Below, piece by piece: positions 1 through 11,324 of a DNA stretch of 64,000 bases. Source of the stretch: Anseranas semipalmata. Its lineage: Eukaryota; Chordata; Aves; Anseriformes; Anseranatidae. The first letter of the stretch is position 1, and every line of letters starts with the position of its first letter. A program made the position numbers and the translations under genes. A model generated the notes under the pieces. That model did not search any database. It worked only from the letters and a program-made list of their open reading frames with translations, and was not told the origin of the DNA. The stretch spans positions 1-64,000 of the forward strand of contig VXAA01000962.1 in assembly GCA_013399115.1 (NCBI GenBank). Reading direction: 5' to 3'.

Positions 1-592
1 GTCATCCTGGCTGGGTGGTCTGTTGTAGACTCCCACGATGATGTCCCCTTTATTTGTTTGTCCCTTAATCCTTACCCAGAGGCTCTCAACTTTACCATCG
101 CCAACTGCAAGCTCCACACAGCCGAGCCCCTCCTTTACACACAGCGCCACCCCCCCGCCTCGCCTGCCCTGCCTGTCCCTCCTGAGGAGCCTGTAACCCT
201 CTGTTGTAACACATCAGTCACAGGACTCATCCCACCAGGCTTCGCTTATGCCAATGATATCGTAGCTCTGGGGCTGGGCCAAGACTTCCAGCTCCTCTAG
301 CTTGTTCCTCACGCTGCGTGCATTGGTGTAGAAGCACTTCCTGTGTGCCTCACTGTACGCAGCACCTCGTGGAGCAGGCCGAAGGACCTCACTAGCACAC
401 AGTCCCTCTGGTTTTGTCATGCAATCCCATAGTTTATCACTGTCGGGCCTGGTTTTATCCCTTTCCCCTTTCAACTATAGTTTAAAGCCCTATCGAACAG
501 CCCTGCTAACTCCTGGGCAAAAAGCCTTTTCCCCCTCTGAGAGAGGTGCATCCCATCTGGTGCCAGCAGGCCTGGTGATAGGATGACATCGA
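1..592 (-). mobile_element. CR1 LINE fragment, start of the endonuclease ORF, truncated
   Basis: On the minus strand this encodes a degenerate but recognisable start of the CR1 ORF2 endonuclease (CFYTNARSVRNKLEELEVL, then YDIIGISEAWWDES near 217-270). The block 300-592 resembles the region just upstream of that ORF in avian CR1. The element is cut by the window edge at position 1, so its 3' part lies to the left. An in-frame stop precedes the conserved block and the copy is diverged, so it is an inactive remnant. The right limit is approximate. Orientation is the same as CTNND2. Confidence 0.85.
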
Positions 593-2370
593 GAGGAATA
601 TTCGTCAGTTAATCCCTGAAGACAGAAAGGGGTTCTTTTTGTGTATAATCTGTTAATCACAGTATGATTTGGGTTAGTTTGTTTGTGTTCTGGCACGGTT
701 ATTCCTTTGCCCATGTGGAAGAAGGGAATTAATTCACAGTGTATTGCTGTCACTTTTACAAAGACAAAAACTTTAGAGGGCAGGTGGTGGAAAGTAACTT
801 CCATAAATGAAAATGCATTTACTGCTGCTTCCCTAGCTGTGGCAATTATGAATTCAGTAAAGGTTGCTGTGTTCAGTTTTCCTCAGTGCACAGATTATGG
901 TAACCAAATTTTCTTGAGTCCATACCCCTCCAATGGTCATGTCTGTCAACTTTTGCTGTTTCTTATTATTGTCTGTCACTGTATGGAGTGCTTATTTTTT
1001 TTTGTTGTTGTTGGCTTGGATTTTTTTTTGATATATATATTAGAGCAGCTTGAAGACCTGTACTGTCAGAGTTGAGCTCTGTACTATTGAGAGACATCTC
1101 TAGTAGCACAAGGGAAGCCCTAAATCTAACAGCTGGAAAACATTTTATAATTACAAAACAGGAATGAAACCTCAGTTTGTGACAATGTGCATGGTTTTGT
1201 ATGAACACTAATTTTTGTAACTTTTTACCCTGATAGAAAACACAGGTTTTCAACAGCCAAATTAATGGAAGTTTTAGGGGGTTATTAATATTTTCTTTCT
1301 AATTCTAGATTGCATTTACTCTGGTGTTTAACAAGATAAGGTAAGGTCTAAGACAGCACTTATAGCTACTGCATGAAAGAGATTTAAAAAAAAAAAATAC
1401 TTTGACTTCCTAGGTTAATAAAGCCTTGAAGATTTAGACATGTTTTGCTGTTCTGGTTTTCTTCCTCTCCATGACCCTCTTATTAAATATGGATATTGTA
1501 CTATGAGAGATTCTGGTATGGGGTTTTAGAAGTTACTGCACAGTAATTTTGCCAAAAGCTATTCTGAGTGCTGAATCTCTAAATTAAAAGGAATGACTGA
1601 AAACTCACCTACAATATTACTTCCATGTGAAGTTGCAGCTATAAGAAATGTTTTGCTGGAACTCCGATTTAGAAAGACTTTAATTGTTACTGACATTTCT
1701 GGGAGACAAGTAATTGTTTTCCCTGTAGCCTCAACAAACTAGAACTGTTTCTGCAAAATTTGAGCAGTTTGAACAGAACTGAGCAATTTCAGAAACTCTC
1801 TTGTGTTCTGCAGGGGGAAAATGCATTACAGAAATTGCTAAATTTTAAATGCTTTATGTTGTAAACCTACTTTCCTACCCTAGCCAGCATCTGAAGTTCC
1901 TGGGCAATCTGACTTACTCAAACCTAGATAATGCAAGAAGACAGTCCACATGTCCTGGTGGCATTTTGTAAACAGAGGTGCCTGGGATCACAGGATATAC
2001 TGCATCTGCAGCATTCTTATTTCATGGTGTCTGTGCTCAGCTCTCATGCCAGGACTTGACTGACAGCAACACGGGCCCACTTCAAATTTTGGAAGTCACT
2101 AACAAAATGTTGGCTTGCAAGTCTTGGGGAAAATTAAATTAAACTGGCAGTTGCTCAATGACCTAATCTTCCTCACTTGTGAACAATGAATTAACTGGCT
2201 TAGAACAAAGAGCAGAGCGTAAAGCAAGAGCAGGAAAAATGTCATGAAAAACAAATGGGAAGATATATCTTAACTAGATATTCATTTCCCAAAGCGCACC
2301 CACAGTTATTTACAGTTATCCCATGAAGCAGTTGCTCAGCAAACTGGCTGCTTCCCATCTCCTGCAGCAA

Positions 2371-2467
2371 ACTCTTGTCCGCGCTTTGGGACTGGAAGCC
2401 CCCGGGCTCCGCGTCAGGTCCAGCAGCCGAGACCCTGCCGAGCTCGTGCCCGCCGTGGCTCCACCAG
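2371..2467. other. Small CpG-dense, GC-rich patch in intergenic DNA
   Basis: About ten CpG dinucleotides fall within roughly 90 bp (for example GTCCGCGC, GGGCTCCGCGTC, GTGCCCGCCGTGG), against a CpG-poor surrounding. No splice-framed coding sequence or known repeat was recognised. It may be a tiny CpG island, an unrecognised exon or a repeat fragment. Confidence 0.5.
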
Positions 2468-4210
2468 CCACCCCTCCCTGCTTCACTCTCAGCTTCCATG
2501 CTCAGCCACTCCGGCCTCTCAGCAGAAATACGTGTTCTTGACAGACCGCCCTCTGCTTTTGCAGTCTTCTACTTCGCACCGTACGGCTACAAACTGCCTT
2601 AGCTTACCTGGTGTGACTGCCTTCCTCAGGAACACGTAGCCCAGACTTTTATTACTGCAATTATAACATTTATTCAACTTTATGTCTCCCTCCTTTAGTG
2701 GAAATATCCCCACATATTTTAAAAGAAGCCTCGCTCCATATTAATCTCTTCTCTCCATCAGGTATCGGCAGGAGAGGCCTTTCTGTATTTTCAGGCATCA
2801 GCCACTTCAGGCTCCTGTGCTGCAGCAGAATCTGGTTGGACTCAAAGGGCGCTGTGGCTGCAAATGTGAAGAAAAGGAGCGATAGTACCTCCTTTTAATG
2901 GGAACAGATGGGGTTTCTCTAGAAGGGTGCAGCATTTTTATCTGTGATATTCTGCAACAATTTGTCCTGCTGGAAAACAAAGGTCAAAAAGAAAAAAAAT
3001 GTCATTTAAAAGTAAACAGACAGGAAACTTTCCTGCAAACCCTTCTGTACATTTGCAGAAGAAAAAAAAAAAAGTGTCACTCCTGGCCCTTGGAATGGTG
3101 TGTCACTCCTCTAAGACACTTCGGGCAGATAATCTCTGTCAACGTCTACAATACTCTGTCTCCATATTCTGCAATGTTGGCAGTAAAAACAAATAGCTAA
3201 AAAGAAGTTTATGTTGGGAGCCTGGGAAATGTCATCATCCAAGAAAAGCAAGAGAGCATGCAGGTACCACCTGTGTTGTAGGGGTTCAGTCCACATGCAG
3301 ATGAGACTGTCACATCATACAAATGCATTCTTCAAAGTCATAGGCAATGCCACCTCCAAATTCCAGAAAAAAAGGAGCAAAGGTGGCAGGTTTTGCTTTA
3401 GAAGATCTTAGTGACAGCAGCAGTTATGAAATTTGAAGTCCGGGACCCATTGATGTCAGAGCAGTGACTTTGCAGCTCACAAGAGGCTGCTGCACAGACT
3501 AGACATTAGCCTCAAGATAATGCGAAGTGTAAGGACTTGAATTTTATGGGATGACAATTTTTTAGTCTTACCTGCTACTGTTGGATTTGCTTTCGAGAGA
3601 AAAGAAGAAGGCTTTGTCAGGAGCAAGTAGGAATAGATCACTGAGTTTTGGGGATGCTCTTGATCTGGGTGCAATGCTTTGAAAGACAGCAAGCGTACCC
3701 CTCAGTTACCATTCAGCAAGAGCACAGGGTAAAGGGATAGAGGATGGGCTGAACATGCCCAGAAGATAGGCTGGAGACCTCCAGGTATGTTTTTTGGAAG
3801 CAGTGCTGCTTCTGAAACACCTACGGAGCAAGGACATGTAAATTGAAGACTAATGGGACACAGACCCTTCAGCATTTACCACCTTATGCTCCAAACTGCA
3901 TGTGACAGGACTCCAGATGGTGTACAAATGTGAAGAGGATTTGCCTGGACCTTTTCCGGCAGTGAATTCCCCATGCAGCTTTTAAATTCAGAAAAGCCCA
4001 GGTTCATTGCAATGCAAACTATGCTGCTTGCATTTGTGAATGGAGAAAGCACAAAGGCACTGGGGTTGCAGCCCAGAAAGGGGGTAGCAAAGGAGATCTA
4101 CAAAAGGGTCTACATTCTGCAGAAGTCAGGAAGCAATGTTGCATTGTTTCTTCACATACCTATAAGATTTCAACTTCAAGTTGTAAATAGTTCCCCAGGT
4201 AGTTCTTAAT

Positions 4211-4285
4211 GTCTCAATAGCTGTTTGTTTGTTTGTTTGTCTCAATAGCTGTTTGTTTGTTTGTTTGTTTGTTTGTTTTGTTTTG
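4211..4285 (+). repeat. (GTTT)n with a 28-bp tandem duplication
   Basis: The unit GTCTCAATAGCTGTTTGTTT plus GTTTGTTT occurs twice with a period of 28 (starts 4211 and 4239), and the second copy runs into a longer GTTT tract. This is most simply replication slippage or unequal exchange at a microsatellite. Confidence 0.9.
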
Positions 4286-4391
4286 CTTGATTGTTTGTTT
4301 TTCATTTCTTTTATTTTCTTTTTTTTTTTTTAGACAAATTTTTCTTGTTTTAATTAAGCTTGAAATGTTGCCTGTGTGTCTGTTTTTCAAC

Positions 4392-4410
4392 TCCTTCCTT
4401 CCTTCCTTCC
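4392..4410 (+). repeat. (TTCC)n microsatellite
   Basis: CCTTCC units are repeated without interruption over about 19 bp. Confidence 0.85.
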
Positions 4411-4929
4411 ATACTGCCTTTCTAAAGAGATCTTTCTCTGAGCAGCCTCACAATGTCTTCATATTCATGTTATAAGACTGTGGTAATTAGCTGGAGCATT
4501 GCTGAGTTTGTGGAAATCTTGTGAGTAAAGTCATTATAATAGAGTTTAGTGTTTCAGCCTATCGCTTTTATTTGCAAGCTTGTTGGCTTGATAAAAGAAA
4601 CTGATTTTGACAATGTAATGGCTGTAGATACTTGAAAAAATGTCTCCAAATTCTTTTTTTTTTAGTTAAGTGTACAGTACAGTCCTTTATTTAAGGAGCA
4701 CTGTGACACTGTGGGTAAGAGGTTCAGGGAGATGGTGACAAGTAGTTACTGCTCAGCTTAAACAATAAAGCACACACTGCTACCAGTTTAGTTATGAGGA
4801 ACCAGCTGTGGCTAAATGCATATATTTGCATCTTGTTACCATTTTTTTGTGGGTTCAAATTTGTCTTCTTTTTAAAAAAAAATAAATAAATAAGGAATTG
4901 TCCTCTCTATTCTACCTAGTATTGGTTCA

Positions 4930-5092
4930 GAAAAATTGTGGATGCCCCCATCCCTGGAAGTGTTCAAAGCCAGGCTGGATGGGGCTTTGAGCAACCTGGT
5001 CTAGTGGGAAGTGTCCCTACCCATGGCAGGGGTTTTGGAACCAGATGATCTTTAAGGTCCCTTCCAACCCAAACCACTCTATGATTCTATGA
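4930..5092 (+). mobile_element. CR1 LINE 3' end, 5'-truncated
   Basis: This matches the avian CR1 3' terminus closely: GGATGCCCCCATCCCTGGAA, then AGCAACCTGGTCTAGTGGGA, then TTTAAGGTCCCTTCCAACCC, ending CTATGATTCTATGA with the octamer-type terminal repeat. Only about 160 bp survive, as is usual for 5'-truncated CR1 insertions. No poly(A) tail is expected in this family. It is the clearest indicator that the genome is avian. Confidence 0.95.
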
Positions 5093-6022
5093 AAAGCTAA
5101 AGTAAGTTGTAAATTTCAAAAACAAGCAAACAAAAAAATCAGTGTTATTAATAAAAGCACAAACTTAAAAGTCCTCAGAAACAACGTCTTCAGCTTCTTA
5201 CTGTGAAAAGTGCGGTCTCAGAAAGGTAAATATTCACCACACAAGTCAGGCATCTGCCAATGAAGCTGTCTGCATAGACTATTTAAAGTAAAATATTTTT
5301 ATAAAGTAGGTAATAAACTGGTGCTGGAATGGGTATAATAACAAAAGAAAGGTGGATATGTTTGCAATAAAAGCCAGCTGATGGGAAAGCCAAACAAGTG
5401 GAGCATGAGTTGGAGTCTGACTTAGAGGTACACCAGGTGTTAATGTGCTCCAGTGACTGAAGTGACTTTTGAACCAAAAAGGTGTGAAAAATTTGGGCCA
5501 GGATATGGACGGCTGCCTGCTTAACTTCCACCTTAAGCATCTGATAATGTGAAAAAAAAAAAAGATGACGGAAGATTAGTTTGGATTCAGTATTGGAACA
5601 TGAATTCAAAATTAAATGTTTTAATTTCCAGTAATGATATCCAAGGATATGTGGTGGTGTTTAAATAAGAGAGTCTGTACACCAGACTTGTTCATTTATC
5701 TTGGTAAGAGGGTAAATGGTGGGAGCCAAAGACAATTTATCAGCATATTTTCTAAAACCTGTTTGTTTCACATAGGATTTTATTTCAGACTTGAAAGTCT
5801 TAGAGTCCTTATGGCTAAATAAAATAACTCAGTGGAACAGTGAAGTAGTCAAATAATTTTCTGCAAATAATTTTATGACAATTGTAGCTCTTTTTCTGCT
5901 AGCAAATTATACGCCAACAGGCTATGAATTTTGAGTTTGTTCCAAAACCATTTTCAACACATTTCTTGCATATAATTTTTGTCAGCTTGCCATGATGAGT
6001 ATTCACTGTTTATTTGTGCCAT

Positions 6023-6034
6023 ATGAATATTCAT
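6023..6034. promoter_or_regulatory. Perfect palindrome ATGAATATTCAT, POU-dimer (MORE-type) site candidate
   Basis: The 12-mer equals its own reverse complement and fits the published form of the MORE element (ATG[A/C]ATAT[T/G]CAT), which binds POU-factor homodimers. An octamer-like ATTTGCAAT follows at about 6039-6047. Function is inference; a single 12-mer can occur by chance in AT-rich DNA. Confidence 0.35.
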
Positions 6035-7540
6035 TCAAATTTGCAATGATGTTTTTCTCTACTGATTTGGCAACAATCATATACGCAAATAATTCATTGA
6101 ACAGTTGTAATTTTTAAATAAAGCCTTGGTCTGAAGTCTACCAAGAGCATTGCAGCACTGTGAATCAGCTGTGAGAGACAGGGCTTTTTTGTCCAGATAC
6201 TCTCAAAAGTATTTATGTTAGTACATTTGATGTTTGGCTCTTGATAAAGTCCTATGAAAGCAACATCCTCAACTTGTCACCTCAGTGTTACAGCACAGAC
6301 TCCAGCCCCCACTTTGTGCAACTGCTGAAGTCTGAACTACAGATTTCATAATTTATTCATAGGTTGGATTATCTATTATATACAAGATGTGGTAAAACCT
6401 TGCCCTGTAGGAGCATGGCTGTGTTAAGTGTTCCATGTTTTTGCAAGATGCAATTTTTCAACTAAAGCCTTTAAAGGGAACTAGCCGGTTAGCAAGGGGA
6501 CTGAAAAACAACATAATATAGCTTAATGAGGATAATGTGTTGATTATGTGTAATGACGATGATTTTAATTGTCCTATTTCATGATAGAAAAAAAATAAAA
6601 GTGAAAATGGAATTTCAAATGGAAATGGATTTCAGAAACAAGACTTTTCAGTTTTCCATTGCCTCCTATCTTCTTACTAGTGTACTTCATTTTATGTTTT
6701 AAAACAAGGAATAAAGTAACTAAAAGTACATTTGTGTGTAATACTTTTTCTGCTGCCTTCATTTTTTTATGTCTCCCAAGCCCACAGAGAAGTCATAAGG
6801 TAATTGCAAGGCTTTTCTTGTGATTTTGAGTTGATAATCACACACACATAGTTAGTCTCACAGTAGCCTTTTCAAGAACATTTTCTATCTCAACAAAGTG
6901 TTGATAAAAAGATAGTAAAAATGATCCACAGATATTGTAGAAGGGTACTGAGGTTCAATCATTTATGTGATAAAATTTTCGGGCAGTATATTGTGAACTT
7001 CTCTGCAGAGATTCATTCTAAAGCTAGTTTCCAGTTTCCAGTTTCTGTGATTACCTGAGTGGAATAAAACCTGGGAATAGAATGAAAATAAAGGACTTCA
7101 TCACCTTGGGTTATATTTAGTATTTGGCAGACTGAGAAATTCATCGTGTAACTGGAATGAAGAGTTTCTTTTTTCATAATTGTTCTCTGTGTGATAAGGT
7201 TTATCTGAAACAGAACATTTTAGAAGCAAAGCAAATACACTACAATTACTGTTTCATGTATCTTTAGTTCTCCTCATTGTCCTTTTGTTAAAAGGAAAAA
7301 TCATTAAGTCTTATGGTCAGGTTCATTTCTATACTCGGCAGATAAAAGGGAACAATAAGCATGCCTTGACTAAATATTTAACATGATTTACATTTTACTT
7401 GGATTAATATAGCATATTGCTTAATCTCCTATTCAACATCCCACCTCATTCTTAAAACAGGTAGCAACTGGTACTCAAAATAGGCAGTGGGTTTGGAGCT
7501 GACAATTGGACATTAGCTATGTGTGGAACTGAAGATGTGT

Positions 7541-7630
7541 AGATATACGTTTATACACACTTATACGTGCATATATATATAAATCTATGTATGTATATAT
7601 GTGTGTTTGTGTGCACATACATGCAGAAGC
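7541..7630. repeat. Imperfect AT/GT-rich microsatellite
   Basis: Mixed TATA, TATG and GTGT units cover about 90 bp, including an uninterrupted ATATATATAT. Confidence 0.85.
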
Positions 7631-9689
7631 ACCTATGCATGCACCATCTAGATCTTCAAAATAAAAATAAAAATTAACCAGGTAATACATTCTGCTTGAG
7701 AGTTATATCTGATTTCAATACTAATGTTTCCTTTTATTTATTTATTTCAAGTAAGCATGCAATTTCCTGTCTGAACCTCTCCTAGTCATATTATTTTGCC
7801 AGACAAGGACAAAATTGATCTTCTTTATTTTCCCTTTCGTGTTCTTTCTCAAAGAAGCACCCCCTTATCCTTCTCCAAAATAGTAGGGATCTAATATCTA
7901 TCTACTTCAAAATGATTTTTTTTTTTTTCCTGGAAATATGGCATTCCTGGCAGACCAACACCCTGTCATGCAGCTCCTTGGCAGTTTTAAATTCTTATCC
8001 ACCCTCCACACCCATTGGTCCGCATTGTGGATCTCACTGATTTTATCTCAGGCAGCATGATGAATTTGCCCTGTAGACACAGAGTCAATTCATAAAATGA
8101 AGTTAGGTGTTCATTAAGAGCAATGACGGAGCGGTGCAATTGCACCTGCCTCCTAGCAGCCTGCACAGAGGCTGCTTCCCTCCTGTCTGCCTCAGGCTGC
8201 ATCCTCCTCAGACCTGGCCTCTCCTCTCCCGTGCCGCTGCAGCTCCGCAGCTGATTTGAAGAACAGTTTGTCGGGGCCTGGATTTTTCAAGGTGATTCTA
8301 CCATCAGTGTATCACTGTCCTGTCTGTATAGCACTACTGTGAAACCACCTGTGAAGCAATGTGTTTTTAACATTTTGCAATGGGGAGATGAGTCTTGAAG
8401 CAGTATTTCAAAAGCATTTTATTGACCTGTGCAATTAGTGTGGCGATTGCGATATAATCTTTTAGTTAATTAGCTTTGCTAGAAAACCCATAATCCTCCT
8501 TCCAAGAAAGGAAAATGCCCTGGAGAAGTCCTTCATATGATTTTGAACAGAATTAGAGAACATTTGGGCAATATTTTGTGCATTGTTTTATGTGAGAGAA
8601 ACTTGTCTCAGAGAAAATGATTGTAAAATCTGAGTGAAACCTGCCCAAACCTACAGCCTCCCACTTCTGTACTGGTGGGAGTGAGGAACAAGCTCAATAA
8701 CAAAATCACGACTGTCCTGTTTGAGCTTGTGTGTGGAGCAATGGTAATGCCCAAACTCTTCCCTTCTCCAATGAGAAAAGGAAAAGCTCCATCCATTTGC
8801 AGTGGTCTGAGGAGATTCAGTAAGGATGGGTGGTGAGTGACTTCCACCAGTTCTCCCACATGATTGTACCAAAAGAGGCAGCAAGCTAACAGTCCGCTTA
8901 CATGGATCTTTCAATTAAAAACTCCATTTTTGTTTTTGCTAGAAATAAAAATTGTTCTCGTTTACACAGTAGTTAATTCTTCAAAGCGTGTGTTCAGAGA
9001 GGTTAGTAAAATCTATTTCTGTGCAAATGATGTGAGACTTTTGCAAAGCGCTGGAAAAAAAATTAACTACAAAAGAGAGCGCAAGCCTCTGTCTTCTCAC
9101 AATTATACTGGAGCTTCCAGAACTTCATTGACTTAATTGCTGTTGAGGAGTGTTCGAACAGTTGTGAGTGTAGGCTCAGACCTACAGATGATGGTTTCTC
9201 TGATCTGAATGTGATACCTTGCCATAATTGGGATTTTTAAATTATGGAGTACAAATGAGCAAGAGAAACTGAGGCTGTCTACATTGCCAAGGAAAGGCAT
9301 TTCCTGGGGTGTCCGGCTTCCCAGCTCTTCTTATTGCTCCCAGGAGGCATTGTTCAGAAACTCATTGTGGATTTGCCCCTGCCTCTGTGCATGGTTCTCA
9401 TTTTGGGAGGGAACTAGGATGTGGAAACATCTTCCTGCTATGAAACAGGGATGGACCCCAGGGAGCAGGACGGGGGCATGCCGCAGGGTTGGCAGGTTAG
9501 TCTGGGTGCTGTGACCATCATTTCCTGGTTCTGGTATTGATCTTTGCAATCTTGATTGTTCAAATCTCTGTCTGTGACATCATTATGAATCTGTAGATAA
9601 CATCCATAAAGGTCCAATTGGATTGGATCATTAACTACACCAGAATTGTGTGAAGCCAGCCACTTAAATAACTACTTCTGTGCCAAACA

Positions 9690-9745
9690 TGCACACACAC
9701 ACAAACTATGAATATATATATATATATGTATATATTATATATATG
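9690..9745. repeat. (CA)n followed by (TA)n microsatellite
   Basis: GCACACACACACA leads into AATATATATATATATATGTA and then TATATTATATATAT. Confidence 0.85.
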
Positions 9746-11294
9746 AATGACAATCCATGAGTATGTAATAGCACTCAAACTCTTAAAAAGGTCTGCACTT
9801 AATCAACTTAATTTCATTTTCACTTTATCTTTATGAACTTCAGCTTTAACCTTGGTTTTCAATGTTTTGGCTCAAATGTTTTGGCTGAACAGAAGGTTCT
9901 TCTGACCTACTGAGGCTGTCCCTCATAACACTTGGACCAGGGTTTAGACCTATGCAAAGCACATTGCCTGTAGGAGCAGTGTGCTGGCAGTGTGTAGGTA
10001 CAACACCTCTCCTTGGTGACTAAATGAGAAGTGAAGGCTCCATCAGATGGACCTTTCCTGGCAGCCTGAAACCAGTTATAGTTGCTAGACCTAGTAGGCG
10101 ACATTTCCCTTGAAACTGGGGTCTTAGTAGCGTGTATTGTAAACTTCTTTCAAAGAGAAATGCCATTTGATTATCAAATAGAGGGAAAATTTTGTTGGAA
10201 ATGAAGATCAGTCTACAATGCAGTGTTTACATATTAAAATAGCATCTTTCATGAGAAAAGACATTGTTTGCCATGTCAGGTAATTTTATGACTGGGTTAC
10301 TGATCTCTGACAGAGGATTCTGCTGGAAAAGTCAGCAGACCCTCACCTAGAGCTGAGTAAATGGTTGTTTCCATAATATGTAGAAAACAGGAATGTCCCA
10401 ACCTGGATGAGACTCATAAATAGTGACTAATTTGAAGCAAAATCTCTTCTTAGGCTCAACATTAAAAATTCCCATTCTATGGTCAAATATGTTCAAAATT
10501 TCAGACAAGAACAACTTTGATCAAGAGGATGTTACCTCTTGCCAGTATAATATACTTCAGATGTCAGAGAAAATACTGCTTGCTCAGCCTGAAAGCTATA
10601 AAAGTCACAATGGAGAAATTACAGGTTGCTTTACTGAGCAGTGTCTAATATTACAACTAAGGTGACATAAAAGTGACAAAGGAAAATGCCACCACGTTGA
10701 CATACACCCAGCCAAGCTGTAGTGCACTGCCTTGTTCCAGACCAGGTTTCCACAGTCCTTTCATCTTCCACTCACATTCCCTACTAGATTAGAACATTAT
10801 GAAGCAGGGATGTCATACAGTAGTTTTTGAGGCTAAATATCAAATATTTTGAGGCTGTCATTCAGGCTCTGGGGAGTGAATACAACCACCTTCAGGGGAG
10901 AAAAAAAATTGTTTTGACTGGAAACTCCACTGATTTACCTAGAAGTGCTGGAGGAAAGGAAACTGGCATGTGCTCACCTTCAGGGTACAAAGGCACATTT
11001 TGCAACGCAAAAACATAGCCAGAAGTTAGGGCTCTGATCCTGGAAATAGTTCACAGACCCGTGCACCTTAACATCTATGAATGGCCCAACTGAGCTGTGG
11101 GTCTCTTCACGCAGGTACTCACATGCAGAAATGTCTGCGGGATCAGGCCCAAATGATCAGTGGCAGTCCCCGGCAAGGTATCCGTAATTCCTGTTTAGTT
11201 CTAATCACCAGAATACAGGTTGAAACTGAGCAATATTTCTGTGCTAATAATACAGTGAATGGGGTTATCTATCACTGTGCAGTTGTTTAAATCA

Positions 11295-11324
11295 CAATAA
11301 AAATAATAAATAAATAAATAAAAC
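11295..11324 (+). repeat. (AAAT)n microsatellite
   Basis: AATAAAAATAATAAATAAAT followed by AAATAAAA. Confidence 0.8.

Larger units (their letters stand above)
593..4929. other. Intergenic DNA with no recognised gene
   Basis: Apart from the CpG-dense patch near 2.4 kb and the GTTT and TTCC microsatellites near 4.2-4.4 kb, I see only unique AT-rich sequence. Open frames here are short and have no recognisable domain. Confidence 0.7.

Noticed and set aside
683..1075. 130-codon plus-strand open frame
   Set aside because: Ends in T-rich low-complexity sequence and resembles no protein; consistent with chance in intergenic DNA.
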